Below, one piece after another: positions 35,572 through 45,077 of a stretch of 64,000 bases of DNA. Positions within the stretch are counted from its first letter, which is position 1. Each line of letters opens with the position of its first letter. Both the position numbers and the translations under genes were made by a program. The stretch spans positions 59,795 to 123,794 of the forward strand of contig NZ_BPMK01000017.1 in assembly GCF_019656455.1 (NCBI RefSeq). Direction: 5' to 3'. Below the pieces are notes generated by a model. It did not search any database, was not told the DNA's origin, and saw nothing but the letters and a program-made list of their open reading frames with translations. The DNA is from Noviherbaspirillum aridicola. GTDB taxonomy: Bacteria > Pseudomonadota > Gammaproteobacteria > Burkholderiales > Burkholderiaceae_D.

Positions 35572-35647
35572 GCCGGCTTAGCTCATCAGGTAGAGCAGTT
35601 GATTTGTAATCATCAGGTGGCGGGTTCGAGTCCTGCAGCCGGCACCA
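35572..35647 (+). tRNA. tRNA-Thr (anticodon TGT)
   Basis: A 76-base cloverleaf: acceptor GCCGGCT/AGCCGGC, D-arm GCTC/GAGC, anticodon loop TT-TGT-AA (anticodon 35605-35607), T-arm with GGTTCGAGTCC, discriminator A and encoded CCA. The second base pair of the anticodon stem reads T-T, a mismatch. A -10-like TACAAT lies at 35549-35554. Confidence 0.95.
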
Positions 35648-35656
35648 CCATTCCAG

Positions 35657-35688
35657 AACTCGCTGCCCAGGCAGCGAGTTTTTCTTTT
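35657..35688 (+). terminator. Rho-independent terminator after tRNA-Thr
   Basis: AACTCGCTGCC (35657-35667) pairs with GGCAGCGAGTT (35670-35680), followed by a T-rich tail TTTCTTTT. A strong terminator for the sspAB/tRNA-Thr transcript. Confidence 0.9.
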
Positions 35689-35756
35689 CAGCGATCGGTT
35701 GTGGTAACCGGCCCGCTTCCCTCCGTGCAGCAATTCTCCCGCATGTCGCTAGAATA

Positions 35757-36881
35757 GTGCTTCGTCGCACAAAGCGGAGCAGCAAAATTAAGACCATACA
35801 CATCATCGGCAGCGCCGAACTCGGCGGTGCGGAGAGCTTCTTCATCCGGTTCGTCGACGCACTCGCGCAGGCCGGCCATGAAACCATCGCGGTCTCCCGG
35901 AAAGGCGGTCCGATCGCGAAGCTGCTGTCGCCGGCGGTCAGGCAGGTTCACCTGCCCTTTGCCTCGAAGTGGGATTACTGGACCCGGTGGCAGCTCGGCC
36001 GCCTCATCAAGGCCGAGCAGCCGGCGGTGGTGCAGACCTACATGAGCCGGGCGACCCGACTGACCAGGATGCCCGCGGGCAGCACGGCGGTTCATGTCGC
36101 CCGGCTCGGCGGCTACTACACCATCCCGGGCAACTATGACCATGCCGAGGCCTGGGTGGGAAATACCCGCGACATCTGCGACTACCTGATCAAGCAAGGC
36201 TTGCCGGCCGAGCGTATATTCCACATCGGGAATTTCGTGCCGCAGCCGCGGAACGTTTCCGCCGACGAGCTCGCCTCGCTGCGCGCTGCCTTGCAACTGC
36301 CGGATGACGCCGTCGTTGTCTTCGCGCTCGGCAGGATGATCGAGAAGAAAGGTTTCCAGGATCTGATCGAAGCGTTTGCGACGCTGCCTCCCGACCACGA
36401 CGGCCGGCCGCTGCGCTTGCTGCTCGTCGGCGACGGCACCGAGCGCGAACGCTATGAAACGCTCGCGAAAAAGCTGGGCGTGATCGACAGGGTGCGCTTC
36501 GCCGGCTGGCAGACGGACCCGGTGCCGTATTTCAGGCTCGCGAATGTTTTCGTCTGCCCGTCGCGTCACGAGCCTCTCGGCAATATCCTGCTCGAAGCCT
36601 GGACCCACAGGCTGCCGGTGCTGACTACACGTAATGAAGGCGCGCAGGAACTGGTCGGCGATGACGAGAGCGCATTGCTGGTGCCGGTGCGCGACCCGGC
36701 GGAAATGGCAAACGGTCTGCGGCGCATGCTGGCGCTGACGGACGCCGAGCGAACGAAGATGGTTGCCGCCGGCGTCGAGACGGTCAGGGTCCACAGCGGC
36801 GACGCGGTCATCCGCAAGTACCTCGAACTCTATGAAGAACTGCAACGCCGCAAGAGCAGCGGGTGGGTGAAGGTCGCCTGA
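35757..36881 (+). CDS. GT-B glycosyltransferase (family 4-like, WaaG-type)
   Basis: A glycosyltransferase of up to 374 residues. The N-domain begins 'IHIIGSAELGGAESFFIRF', and the C-domain has 'LLLVGDGTERERYETLAKKLG', 'VRFAGWQTDPVPYF', and the E-x7-E nucleotide-sugar motif in 'RHEPLGNILLEAW'. Likely an LPS-core or envelope-glycan enzyme in the cytoplasm; sugars are unknown. The start is uncertain: GTG 35757 lacks an SD, whereas GGAG at 35776-35779 is well spaced for a non-standard ATT at 35787 in the same frame. Its stop is 1 base from the convergent ubiX stop. Confidence 0.87.
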   Translation: MLRRTKRSSKIKTIHIIGSAELGGAESFFIRFVDALAQAGHETIAVSRKGGPIAKLLSPAVRQVHLPFASKWDYWTRWQLGRLIKAEQPAVVQTYMSRATRLTRMPAGSTAVHVARLGGYYTIPGNYDHAEAWVGNTRDICDYLIKQGLPAERIFHIGNFVPQPRNVSADELASLRAALQLPDDAVVVFALGRMIEKKGFQDLIEAFATLPPDHDGRPLRLLLVGDGTERERYETLAKKLGVIDRVRFAGWQTDPVPYFRLANVFVCPSRHEPLGNILLEAWTHRLPVLTTRNEGAQELVGDDESALLVPVRDPAEMANGLRRMLALTDAERTKMVAAGVETVRVHSGDAVIRKYLELYEELQRRKSSGWVKVA

Positions 36882-36882
36882 G

Positions 36883-37449
36883 CTACTCGCCCATGCCGCG
36901 CCAGCGCGGCGCAAGATGGTGGGCCAGTCCGTACAGGTCGAGCACCCGACCGAGCGTATGGTCGACCATTTCGGCGATGTTCTGCGGCCGGTGGTAGAAG
37001 GCGGGCAGCGGGGGGAAGACGATGCCGCCCATTTCGGTCACGGCTGTCATGTTGCGCAGGTGGGCGAGATTGAACGGCGTTTCCCGCACCATCAGCACCA
37101 GCCGCCGGCGCTCCTTGAGCACCACGTCCGCTGCGCGGGTGATCAGATTGTCGGAGAGGCCGTGGGCGATCGCGGCCAGGGTCTTCATCGAGCACGGGGC
37201 GACGATCATGCCTTCGGACTGGAAGGAGCCGCTGGCGATCGCGGCGCCGACATCGCGCACATTGTGGACGACATCGGCCAGTGCCTCGACTTCCTTGCGG
37301 CCCATGTCGAGTTCCTGGTGCAGATTGAGCACGCCGGCGTCGGAGACCAGCAGGTGGGTCTCGACCTCCGGCGCTTCGCGCAGGACCTGCAGCAGGCGCA
37401 CGCCGTAGATCGCGCCGGTGGCGCCGGTGATGGCAACGATCAGGCGCAT
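36883..37449 (-). CDS. ubiX: Flavin prenyltransferase UbiX
   Basis: A 188-residue flavoprotein: N-terminal 'VAITGATGAIYGVRLLQVL', 'SEGMIVAPCSMKTLAAIAHGLSDNLITRAADVVLKERR' and 'VLMVRETPFNLAHLRNM'. It makes prenylated FMN for the UbiD decarboxylase in ubiquinone synthesis. It is the last gene of a minus-strand run and starts 16 bases after grxD. Confidence 0.95.
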   Translation of the reverse strand: MRLIVAITGATGAIYGVRLLQVLREAPEVETHLLVSDAGVLNLHQELDMGRKEVEALADVVHNVRDVGAAIASGSFQSEGMIVAPCSMKTLAAIAHGLSDNLITRAADVVLKERRRLVLMVRETPFNLAHLRNMTAVTEMGGIVFPPLPAFYHRPQNIAEMVDHTLGRVLDLYGLAHHLAPRWRGMGE

Positions 37450-37465
37450 CGGGCCGCGGCCGTGA

Positions 37466-37777
37466 TCAGGACTTCAGCAGCGTCTGCAGTTCGCCCGACT
37501 CGTACATCTCGGTCATGATGTCGGAGCCGCCGACGAATTCGCCCTTCACATACAGCTGGGGGATGGTCGGCCAGTTCGAGAATTCCTTGATGCCCTGGCG
37601 GACTTCCGCGTCTTCCAGGACGTTGACGGTGACGATGTTCTCGACGCCGCATGCGTTCAGGATCTGGATGGCACGGCCGGAAAAGCCGCACTGCGGGAAT
37701 TGGGCGGTGCCCTTCATGAACAGCACGACCGGGTGCTGGGTAACGGTTTCTTTGATCCAGTTTTGTACATCGCTCAT
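37466..37777 (-). CDS. grxD: Monothiol glutaredoxin (CGFS type)
   Basis: A 103-residue Grx4-type protein with active site 'QCGFSGRA' and the glutathione-binding '[20 protein letters not shown]'. Such proteins carry 2Fe-2S clusters together with BolA partners (one at 16424-16663). The start '[12 protein letters not shown]' at 37777 is preferred to the longer frame. Confidence 0.95.
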   Translation of the reverse strand: MSDVQNWIKETVTQHPVVLFMKGTAQFPQCGFSGRAIQILNACGVENIVTVNVLEDAEVRQGIKEFSNWPTIPQLYVKGEFVGGSDIMTEMYESGELQTLLKS

Positions 37778-37872
37778 GGCATTGCCTCGGCTAGGTTGGT
37801 TTAGGACGTCATTATAGGGAAAAGGCGCGCGCCACGCCGGACGCGAGAACCCTTCTGCAGGCCCCCGCAAAC

Positions 37873-37898
37873 AAAAAAGGGATGCCGGAATGGCATCC
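37873..37898 (-). terminator. Rho-independent terminator of tex
   Basis: On the minus strand GGATGCC (37898-37892) pairs with GGCATCC (37886-37880) around a 5-base loop, followed by C and six T (37878-37873). It lies 23 bases after the tex stop. Confidence 0.85.
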
Positions 37899-37920
37899 GT
37901 GGTCCCGGGCCGAAGCCGGG

Positions 37921-40263
37921 TCAGCGCTTGAGCTTGGCGAAGGCGGCGGCCATGGCATTGTTCGCCGCCGGCTGGGCCCGCTGCTGATGCTGCTGCAGAC
38001 GGCGCGCATCATTGCGGTCGCCGCGCTGCTCCGGGCGTGCCCCCGCCGGCGCCGGCGTGTCGTTCAGGCGCATGGTCAGGGCGATGCGCTTGCGCTTTTC
38101 ATCGACTTCCAGCACCTTGACCTTGACCACCTGACCGGCCTTGACCACGGTATGCGGGTCTTTCACGAAGGTGTTGGACAGCGCGGAAATATGGACCAGT
38201 CCGTCCTGGTGCACGCCGATGTCGACGAAGGCGCCGAAGGCGGCGACGTTGGTGACCACTCCCTCCAGGATCATGTCCGGGCGCAGGTCGCGGATGTCTT
38301 CCACGCCGTCCTTGAAGGTCGCGGTCTTGAACTCCGGCCGCGGATCGCGCCCCGGCTTTTCCAGTTCCTTCAGGATGTCGCTGATGGTCGGCACCCCGAA
38401 CTTGTCGTCCGCGTACTTGGCCGGCGTGATCGACTTGAGCAGCCGGCCGTCGCCGATCACTTCCTTCACGTTCTTCCGGATGTCGGCCAGGATCTTTTGC
38501 ACCAGCGGATAGGATTCGGGGTGGACCGCGGAGGCGTCGAGCGGGTTGGCGCCGTTCATGATGCGCAGGAAGCCCGCCGCCTGCTCGAAAGTCTTGTCGC
38601 CGAGACGCGGCACCGCACGCAGGTCTTCGCGCGAGGCAAACATGCCCTTCATGTCGCGGTAATTGACGATGCTTTGCGCGACGCTCGCATTGAGGCCGGA
38701 AACCCGGGCCAGCAAGGGCACCGAGGCGGTGTTGACGTCGACGCCGACGGCGTTGACGCAGTCTTCCACCACCGCGTCCAGCGAGCGCGCGAGCTGGTTC
38801 TGGCTGACGTCATGCTGGTACTGGCCGACGCCGATGGATTTCGGGTCGATCTTCACCAGTTCGGCCAGCGGATCCTGCAGGCGGCGCGCGATCGAGACCG
38901 CGCCGCGCAGCGAGACGTCGAGCTCGGGCAGCTCGCGCGAGGCGAATTCGGATGCCGAGTAGACCGAGGCGCCGGCTTCCGACACCACGATCTTGGTCAG
39001 CTGGAGTTCCGGATGCTGCTTGATCAGGTCCTGGGCCAGCTTGTCGGTCTCGCGCGAAGCGGTGCCGTTGCCGATCGAAATCAGCGCGACATCATGCTTC
39101 TTCGCGAGCGCGGCGAGGGTGTGGATGGAACCGTGCCAGTCGTTGCGCGGCGCGTGCGGATAAATCGTCGTGGTGTCGACCACCTTGCCCGTCGCATCCA
39201 CCACCGCCACCTTGACGCCGGTGCGCAGGCCGGGGTCGAGGCCGATGGTCGCGCGCGGGCCGGCCGGCGCGGCCAGCAGCAGGTCCTTGAGATTGCGCGC
39301 GAAGACATTGATCGCCTCGATTTCGGCGCGCTCGCGCAGCGCCGTCATCAGTTCCGTCTCCAGGTGCATGAAGACTTTCACGCGCCATGCCCAGCGCACG
39401 GTATCGGCCAGCCACTTGTCGGCGGGACGGCCCTGGTTGCTGATGCCGAAACGCACCGCGATGCGGCCCTCGCAGGGATTGTGCGGCGCATCCCACTTCG
39501 GCTTTTCTTCCTCGCTGTCGAGCCGCAGCGCGACGTTGAGGATTTCCTCGCGGCGGCCGCGGAACAGCGCCAGCGCGCGGTGCGAGGGGATGGTCGAGAT
39601 GGTCTCGGAATAGTCGAAATAGTCGGCGAACTTGGCGCCTTCATCCTGCTTGCCCTCGACCACCTTCGATTCGACCACGCCGTGCTCGTTCAGGTATTCG
39701 CGCAGCGTCTGCAGCAGCGTGGCGTCTTCGGCGAAGCGCTCCATCAGGATCTGGCGCGCGCCGTCGAGCGCGGCCTTGGCATCGGGCACGCCCGGGTTGT
39801 CGCCGTTGGCGGTGGAGAACGCGGGCTTGATGTATTTGGCGGCTTCCTCGTCCGGATTGAGGGCCGGGTTCGCCAGCAGCGCGTCGGCCAGTTCGGTCAG
39901 TCCGGCTTCGGCCGCGATCTGCGCCTTGGTGCGGCGCTTGGGCTTGTAGGGCAGGTAGAGGTCTTCCAGCCGGGTCTTGTCCTCGGCGTGGACGATGGCG
40001 TCGAGCAGCTCCGGCGTCATCTTTCCCTGCTCCTCGATCGAGGCGATGATCGCGGCGCGCCGGTCCTCCAGTTCACGCAGATAGCGCAGGCGCTCTTCCA
40101 GCAGCCGCAGCTGGATGTCGTCCAGGCCGCCGGTGGCCTCTTTCCGGTAGCGCGCGATGAAGGGCACGGTGGCGCCTTCGTCCAGCAGGGCAATGGCGGC
40201 GGCAACCTGGGCCGGCTTGGCGGCGAGCTCGAGGGCGAGACGTTGTTCGATCGATGGCAGCAT
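37921..40263 (-). CDS. tex: Tex family transcription accessory / RNA-binding protein
   Basis: A 780-residue protein: N-terminal Tex helical domain ('[23 protein letters not shown]'), YqgF/RuvX-like nuclease-fold domain ('[24 protein letters not shown]'), helix-hairpin-helix region ('[22 protein letters not shown]'), and a C-terminal S1 domain ('[26 protein letters not shown]'), then a basic tail with a QQH-rich stretch. Tex acts in transcription and stress tolerance. Own terminator downstream. Confidence 0.95.
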   Translation of the reverse strand: MLPSIEQRLALELAAKPAQVAAAIALLDEGATVPFIARYRKEATGGLDDIQLRLLEERLRYLRELEDRRAAIIASIEEQGKMTPELLDAIVHAEDKTRLEDLYLPYKPKRRTKAQIAAEAGLTELADALLANPALNPDEEAAKYIKPAFSTANGDNPGVPDAKAALDGARQILMERFAEDATLLQTLREYLNEHGVVESKVVEGKQDEGAKFADYFDYSETISTIPSHRALALFRGRREEILNVALRLDSEEEKPKWDAPHNPCEGRIAVRFGISNQGRPADKWLADTVRWAWRVKVFMHLETELMTALRERAEIEAINVFARNLKDLLLAAPAGPRATIGLDPGLRTGVKVAVVDATGKVVDTTTIYPHAPRNDWHGSIHTLAALAKKHDVALISIGNGTASRETDKLAQDLIKQHPELQLTKIVVSEAGASVYSASEFASRELPELDVSLRGAVSIARRLQDPLAELVKIDPKSIGVGQYQHDVSQNQLARSLDAVVEDCVNAVGVDVNTASVPLLARVSGLNASVAQSIVNYRDMKGMFASREDLRAVPRLGDKTFEQAAGFLRIMNGANPLDASAVHPESYPLVQKILADIRKNVKEVIGDGRLLKSITPAKYADDKFGVPTISDILKELEKPGRDPRPEFKTATFKDGVEDIRDLRPDMILEGVVTNVAAFGAFVDIGVHQDGLVHISALSNTFVKDPHTVVKAGQVVKVKVLEVDEKRKRIALTMRLNDTPAPAGARPEQRGDRNDARRLQQHQQRAQPAANNAMAAAFAKLKR

Positions 40264-40334
40264 GAAAATCGTGAATGAAGAAAAACAAGCGGGTGATGAT
40301 ACGCAATTTCTTTCGGCGCGCCAGTCTTGACAGC

Positions 40335-41159
40335 CTAAATCCGACGCCCGCCGCTCACGCGCTCTATGCCGGCCAGGTCTTGCCAGCTTTGCACGTCGGC
40401 GAAGCCGGCCGCCTGCAGCAGCGCCCGCACCGCGGATGCCTGGTCGTAGCCGTGCTCCATCAGCAGCCGGCCGCCGGGAGCGAGCCGGGGCGCCCCGCCG
40501 GCGACGATCTGCCGCAAGGCGCCGAGACCGTCGCCATGGTCGGTCAGCGCATCGATGGGCTCGTGACGCAGGTCGCCCTGCGACAGGTGGGGGTCGCCGG
40601 CGACGATGTAGGGAGGATTGGAGACGATCAGTTCGAACGCGCCCGGCGGAATGGCCGCATACCAGTCGCTTTCGATGAAGGCCACGCGCGCATGGTGACG
40701 GGCGGCGTTGGCGGCGGCGATGCGCAGGGCGGCGGTGCTGCGGTCGCTCGCCGTGACCTGCGCATCCGGCCGCTGGTGCGCGATGGCGATGGCGATGGCG
40801 CCGGAGCCGGTGCCGAGGTCGAGCACCCGGCCGCCCTGCGGCAGGTATTGCAGCGCGAGTTCGACCAGCAGCTCGGTTTCCGGCCGCGGGATCAGGACAT
40901 CGGGGGTGGTGTGCAGCATCAGGCCGAAGAATTCGCGCTCGCCGACCAGGTAGGCGATCGGTTCGCCGGCGATGCGGCGCCGGAACAGCGATGCGAGGCG
41001 CAGCGCCTCGTCCTCGGTGCAGGGCTGGTCGGCGCGGGTAATCAGCTGCACCCGGGTCAGGCCGAGCGCGTGCGAGACCAGGATGCGGGCTTCCAGCGGA
41101 TCGATCGGCGGCTGGCGCAGCAGTTCGCCGATCGGCGTGCCGGGAAGAACGTCGAACAC
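40335..41159 (-). CDS. prmC: Release factor glutamine methyltransferase
   Basis: A 274-residue AdoMet enzyme that methylates the Gln of the GGQ motif in release factors. AdoMet-binding '[16 protein letters not shown]' and catalytic 'VSNPPYIV' are clear; the N-terminal helical domain holds '[17 protein letters not shown]'. The start is taken as GTG 41159, 11 bases after the dsbB stop; no ATG gives the right length. The upstream part of the frame is a shadow of dsbB. Its substrate gene prfA lies just upstream of dsbB. Confidence 0.93.
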   Translation of the reverse strand: MFDVLPGTPIGELLRQPPIDPLEARILVSHALGLTRVQLITRADQPCTEDEALRLASLFRRRIAGEPIAYLVGEREFFGLMLHTTPDVLIPRPETELLVELALQYLPQGGRVLDLGTGSGAIAIAIAHQRPDAQVTASDRSTAALRIAAANAARHHARVAFIESDWYAAIPPGAFELIVSNPPYIVAGDPHLSQGDLRHEPIDALTDHGDGLGALRQIVAGGAPRLAPGGRLLMEHGYDQASAVRALLQAAGFADVQSWQDLAGIERVSGGRRI

Positions 41160-41170
41160 GGCCGTCCGGC

Positions 41171-41653
41171 TTATCGCGCCTGGCGGAAGGCGGCCCAGAC
41201 CAGCAGCAGCGCCAGCAGGATGAACCAGGCCAGCGACCACTGCGGGATCGACAGGCCGAGGATCGGTTCGTACTCCGCCGAGCACAGCCCCTCGGCCTTG
41301 AACAGGAAGGGCATCAGTTCGGCGGTGGGGATGCGGTTGAGCGAGGTTTCCAGCGGGTCGATGCCGCAGGATACCGCGGGATGCGCCTTGACCCAGTTGT
41401 GCCAGCCGGCGATGCCCGCCCCCGTCACGGCGCCGAGCGCGGCGAGCAGGGCGCCGGTCTTGGTCGCGCCTTTCGGAAGCAGCGCGAACACCAGGCAGAT
41501 CAGGGCGACGGCGATGAAGGCATAGCGCTGCAGCACGCACAGCGGGCAGGGCAGCATTTCCTTCACATGCTGCAGATAGAGCGCATAGCCGACCAGTCCG
41601 AAGCAGACCAGGGCGATGACGAACAGAACGGGGCGTGAAGTCTTCATGAGCAT
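41171..41653 (-). CDS. dsbB: Disulfide bond formation protein B
   Basis: A 160-residue four-helix membrane protein. The redox pairs are 'CPLC' in the first periplasmic loop and two Cys in 'VSCGIDPLE...GLCSAEY' in the second. DsbB reoxidises DsbA and passes electrons to quinones. ATG 41653 or the second Met (41647) could be the start. Its location between prfA and prmC interrupts the common hemA-prfA-prmC order. Confidence 0.93.
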   Translation of the reverse strand: MLMKTSRPVLFVIALVCFGLVGYALYLQHVKEMLPCPLCVLQRYAFIAVALICLVFALLPKGATKTGALLAALGAVTGAGIAGWHNWVKAHPAVSCGIDPLETSLNRIPTAELMPFLFKAEGLCSAEYEPILGLSIPQWSLAWFILLALLLVWAAFRQAR

Positions 41654-41721
41654 GCGTGTCGTCTAGGGATGCCGTTTGAACAAAGCCGCCGCAGGAAGGT
41701 TCCTGCGGCCAATATTGTCGA

Positions 41722-42804
41722 TTATGCCTCTTCCGCCAGCGCGGCGAGCTGTTCAGCCTGGTGCTCGGCCATCAGGGCGCTGGTGAGCTCGTCCAGGTCG
41801 CCGTCCATGATGAAGTCCAGCTTGTAGAGGGTGAGATTGATGCGGTGATCGGTCATGCGCCCCTGCGGGAAGTTGTAGGTGCGGATGCGCTCGCTGCGGT
41901 CGCCCGAGCCGATCAGCGACTTGCGGGTGGCGGCTTCCTTCGCCTGCTGTTCGCGCAGCTGGACGTCCTTGATGCGCGCGGCCAGCACCTTCAGCGCCGA
42001 TGCCTTGTTCTTGTGCTGGCTGCGGTCGTCCTGGCATTCGACCACGATGCCGGTCGGGATGTGCGTGATGCGCACCGCCGAATCGGTCTTGTTGATGTGC
42101 TGACCGCCGGCGCCCGAGGCGCGGAACGTGTCGATGCGGATCTCGGACGGATTGATGTCGACATCCTCGACCTCATCCGCCTCCGGCATCACGGCCACGG
42201 TGCAGGCGGAGGTATGGATGCGGCCCTGGGTTTCAGTGGCCGGCACCCGCTGCACGCGGTGACCGCCTGACTCGAATTTCAGCCGCGAATACGCGCCATG
42301 CCCGACCACGCGCACGATGACTTCCTTGTAGCCGCCGATCTCCGACGGCGACTCCGACACCATCTCCACCTGCCAGCGGTTGCGTTCCGCATAGCGCGTG
42401 TACATGCGCAGCAGGTCGCCGGCGAACAGCGCCGCTTCGTCGCCGCCGGTGCCGGCGCGGATTTCGAGATAGATGTTGCGCTCGTCGTTGGGGTCCTTCG
42501 GCAGCAGCATCTTCTGCAGTTCGCCCTCGAGCTGCTCGATGCGCGCTTTGGCCGCCGCGATCTCTTCCTGCGCCATCTCCTTCATCTCGGGATCGGCCAG
42601 CATTTCCTGCGCGGTCTCGATATCGCGGCCGGCCTGGACATAGTCCTTGTACAGCGCGACCAGGGGGCCGAGTTCGGCATGTTCGCGGGTCAGCTTGCGG
42701 TACTGCTCGATGTCGGCGGTCACGCCTTCCTGCATCAGCAGGTTGTTCACTTCTTCCAGCCTTTCGCTGAGCTGGTCGAGCTTGGCGAGCATTGAGGGTT
42801 TCAT
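41722..42804 (-). CDS. prfA: Peptide chain release factor 1
   Basis: A 360-residue RF1. The catalytic GGQ is in '[15 protein letters not shown]'; the start '[19 protein letters not shown]' closely matches RF1 starts and fixes ATG 42804. The codon-recognition region lies in the middle domain ('[15 protein letters not shown]'). It terminates translation at UAA/UAG. hemA is 80 bases upstream. Confidence 0.97.
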   Translation of the reverse strand: MKPSMLAKLDQLSERLEEVNNLLMQEGVTADIEQYRKLTREHAELGPLVALYKDYVQAGRDIETAQEMLADPEMKEMAQEEIAAAKARIEQLEGELQKMLLPKDPNDERNIYLEIRAGTGGDEAALFAGDLLRMYTRYAERNRWQVEMVSESPSEIGGYKEVIVRVVGHGAYSRLKFESGGHRVQRVPATETQGRIHTSACTVAVMPEADEVEDVDINPSEIRIDTFRASGAGGQHINKTDSAVRITHIPTGIVVECQDDRSQHKNKASALKVLAARIKDVQLREQQAKEAATRKSLIGSGDRSERIRTYNFPQGRMTDHRINLTLYKLDFIMDGDLDELTSALMAEHQAEQLAALAEEA

Positions 42805-42884
42805 CTTGTCCTGTGAGTCTGCGGTAGGAATGGGGCGCCGAACGGCATGCGGCGCGGCCGGCGCGGCCGGCGGGGAAAGCGCAG

Positions 42885-44174
42885 CTAGCGCTTGGTGCGG
42901 AAAAGCTGCGGCAGCAGCTGCGCCAGGCGGGCGCGGTCGTCGCCCTGCGCGTTGTGCAGCGCCTGCTGCGGACCGTGCAGGAACTTGGCGGTGAGGCCTT
43001 TCGACAGCGCGTCGAGCACCGAGTCGATGTCCTCGCCCCTGGCCAGCAGCTTGCGGGCGCGCTCCAGCTCCGCCAGGCGCATCGCTTCGCTGCTGTCGTG
43101 CAGTTCGCGGATCAGCGGCACCACGGTGCGGCTGTCCATCCAGTGCATGAAGGCCTTGACCCGGGTCTCGATGATGGCTTCGGCCTGCGCCACCGCGGCC
43201 TGCCGGTTTTCGATGCCGGTCTGCACGGTGCTGGCCAGGTCGTCGACCGTGTACAGGAAGACATCGTCGAGGCGTGCGACTTCGGACTCGATGTCGCGCG
43301 GCACCGCCAGGTCCACCATGAACATCGGCTTGTGGCGGCGTGCCTTGATGGCCCGCTCCACCATGCCCAAGCCGATGATCGGCAGCGACGACGCGGTGCT
43401 GGAGACGACGATGTCGAACTGCGACAGCATGTCGGGCAAGTCCGCCAGGCGGATCGCGCGGCCGCTGAACCGGTGGGCCAGCGCTTCGCCGCGCTCGAGC
43501 GTGCGGTTGGCGATGGTCAGCGATCTGGGATTCTGCGCCGCGAAATGCGTCGCGCACAGCTCGATCATCTCGCCGGCGCCGATGAACAGCACGTTCTGCT
43601 CCGACACGGTGTCGAAGATGCGCTGCGACAGCCGCACGGCCGCCGCCGCCATCGATACGCTGTGCGCGCCGATCTCGGTGGTGGAGCGCACCTCCTTGGC
43701 CACCGCGAAGGTGCGCTGGAACATCTGGTGCAGATAGGTGCCGAGCCCGCCGGCCGCTTCGGCCCGGCGCACCGCTTCCTTCATCTGCCCGAGGATCTGC
43801 GCCTCGCCCAGCACCATGGAATCGAGACCGGAGGCGACGCGGAATGCATGGCGCACCGCATTGTCCTGGGGCAGGGTGTAGAGATAAGGGCGCAGTTCGC
43901 CGTAGGGCAGCTTGTGATATTGCGCGAGGAAATGCGCGGTGGCGTCGATGGCGGCATCGACGCCGCCGGGAATCTGGCTAGCGGCGTACAGCTCGGTGCG
44001 ATTGCAGGTCGACAGGATCGCCGCCTCGTCGGTGGAGCCGGGGGCCGCCGCCGCGCCGAACCACGAGCGCGCAGCCGCCACCGCATGACCGATCTGATCA
44101 GCGGGGAAGGCCACTTTCTCGCGCAGGGAAACCGGCGCGGTCGTGTGGTTGAGGCCTACGGCGAGGAGCTGCAT
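42885..44174 (-). CDS. hemA: Glutamyl-tRNA reductase
   Basis: A 429-residue enzyme of the C5 tetrapyrrole pathway. Catalytic Cys57 is in '[13 protein letters not shown]'; '[33 protein letters not shown]' and '[17 protein letters not shown]' (NADPH fold) are intact, as is '[14 protein letters not shown]'. It heads the minus-strand run hemA-prfA-dsbB-prmC and has a good promoter. Confidence 0.97.
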   Translation of the reverse strand: MQLLAVGLNHTTAPVSLREKVAFPADQIGHAVAAARSWFGAAAAPGSTDEAAILSTCNRTELYAASQIPGGVDAAIDATAHFLAQYHKLPYGELRPYLYTLPQDNAVRHAFRVASGLDSMVLGEAQILGQMKEAVRRAEAAGGLGTYLHQMFQRTFAVAKEVRSTTEIGAHSVSMAAAAVRLSQRIFDTVSEQNVLFIGAGEMIELCATHFAAQNPRSLTIANRTLERGEALAHRFSGRAIRLADLPDMLSQFDIVVSSTASSLPIIGLGMVERAIKARRHKPMFMVDLAVPRDIESEVARLDDVFLYTVDDLASTVQTGIENRQAAVAQAEAIIETRVKAFMHWMDSRTVVPLIRELHDSSEAMRLAELERARKLLARGEDIDSVLDALSKGLTAKFLHGPQQALHNAQGDDRARLAQLLPQLFRTKR

Positions 44175-44201
44175 TCGGAGAACCAGGTTTGCGGGGCCTC
44201 T

Positions 44202-44230
44202 ATTTTAGCCCTTGTTGTGCAGGGGCACAA
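44202..44230 (-). promoter_or_regulatory. hemA: Predicted sigma70 promoter of hemA
   Basis: On the minus strand TTGTGC (44230-44225) and TAAAAT (44207-44202) are 17 bases apart. Transcription would start near 44195, about 20 bases before the hemA ATG. The rest of 44231-44394 shows nothing else. Confidence 0.55.
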
Positions 44231-44394
44231 AACGAGGCGCCACGGTATTGGCAAAGTTGAAAACGGAAACCGGGCCGGCCGCGCATCACGGTCCGCCCAT
44301 GCGATAGACAGAGACTGGCGGCAATACGTTCTCGATGCGCGCGCTGCATCGTCGCGTCCCGCCGCACTCTTGCCGTAACGGAAACGGGGCGTCG

Positions 44395-45060
44395 TCAGCC
44401 CCCGAGACGCTCCAGCCGGTAGCCGAAGCTGTACACCGGCGCCAGCCTGAAACCGTGCGCCGGGCGCAGATCCAGCTTGCCGCGCACCCGGGAGACGTGG
44501 GTGTCGACGCTGCGCCCGGCGTCTTCCTGGCCGGGCCAGATGGCTTCCTGCAAATACGCGCGCGACAGGGGGCGTCCGAGATGACGGAAAAACAGCAGCG
44601 CCAGGTCGAACTCCTTCTGCGTCAGCGTCACCGCCTGTCCGCGAGCGGTTACCCGGCGCTGCCCGATGTCGAATGCATAGTCGCCGAATACTTCCTGCTG
44701 CTGCGGCTGCGGATGAAAGCGCGCCAGCAGTATCGCGACCCGAGCCGCGAGTTCGCCGCGGCGCAGCGGCGTGAGCAGAAAGTCATCGGCCCCGTCCGCG
44801 AGCGCGGCCGCGATGCCCGCCTGCTCGTCCGCCCCCGCGACCAGCAACAGCGGCAGCAGTGCGCCATCGTCGCGCAGCCTGCGCAGCGCGGGCAGCACAT
44901 GGCGCGCCTGATGCAGATCGGACAGCGCCAGCGCGCTGTCCCGCAGCGCCGGCTCCAGCTCCCGCATCCCCGGCACCTCGCAGGCATGGCCGCGCGCGCG
45001 AAGGATGTCGCAGGCGAGGGCGGCCTCGCGCTTGTCATGGATGAACACGGCGATCTGCAT
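44395..45060 (-). CDS. OmpR-type response regulator with degenerate receiver
   Basis: A 221-residue protein. The C-terminal winged helix (~125-218) is a clear OmpR/PhoB DNA-binding domain: 'LTQKEFDLALLFFRHLGRPLSRAYLQEAIW', 'SVDTHVSRVRGKL' and 'VYSFGYRLE'. The N-terminal ~100 residues follow the receiver pattern but key residues are altered: the acidic pair reads His8-Asp9, Asp48 ('LALSDLHQ') is the only candidate phosphoacceptor, and the conserved Lys before Pro98 is Thr97. It may act without phosphorylation. No kinase is next to it; GGDEF genes are on the same strand upstream. Confidence 0.83.
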   Translation of the reverse strand: MQIAVFIHDKREAALACDILRARGHACEVPGMRELEPALRDSALALSDLHQARHVLPALRRLRDDGALLPLLLVAGADEQAGIAAALADGADDFLLTPLRRGELAARVAILLARFHPQPQQQEVFGDYAFDIGQRRVTARGQAVTLTQKEFDLALLFFRHLGRPLSRAYLQEAIWPGQEDAGRSVDTHVSRVRGKLDLRPAHGFRLAPVYSFGYRLERLGG

Positions 45061-45077
45061 GGCGGCGGCGTGACTTC

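Noticed and set aside
37882..40278. 798-codon plus-strand open frame
   Set aside because: Antisense shadow of tex with skewed composition and no SD.
44175..44394. Search for an RNA gene or riboswitch upstream of hemA
   Set aside because: Only the hemA promoter is visible; no conserved RNA structure recognised.
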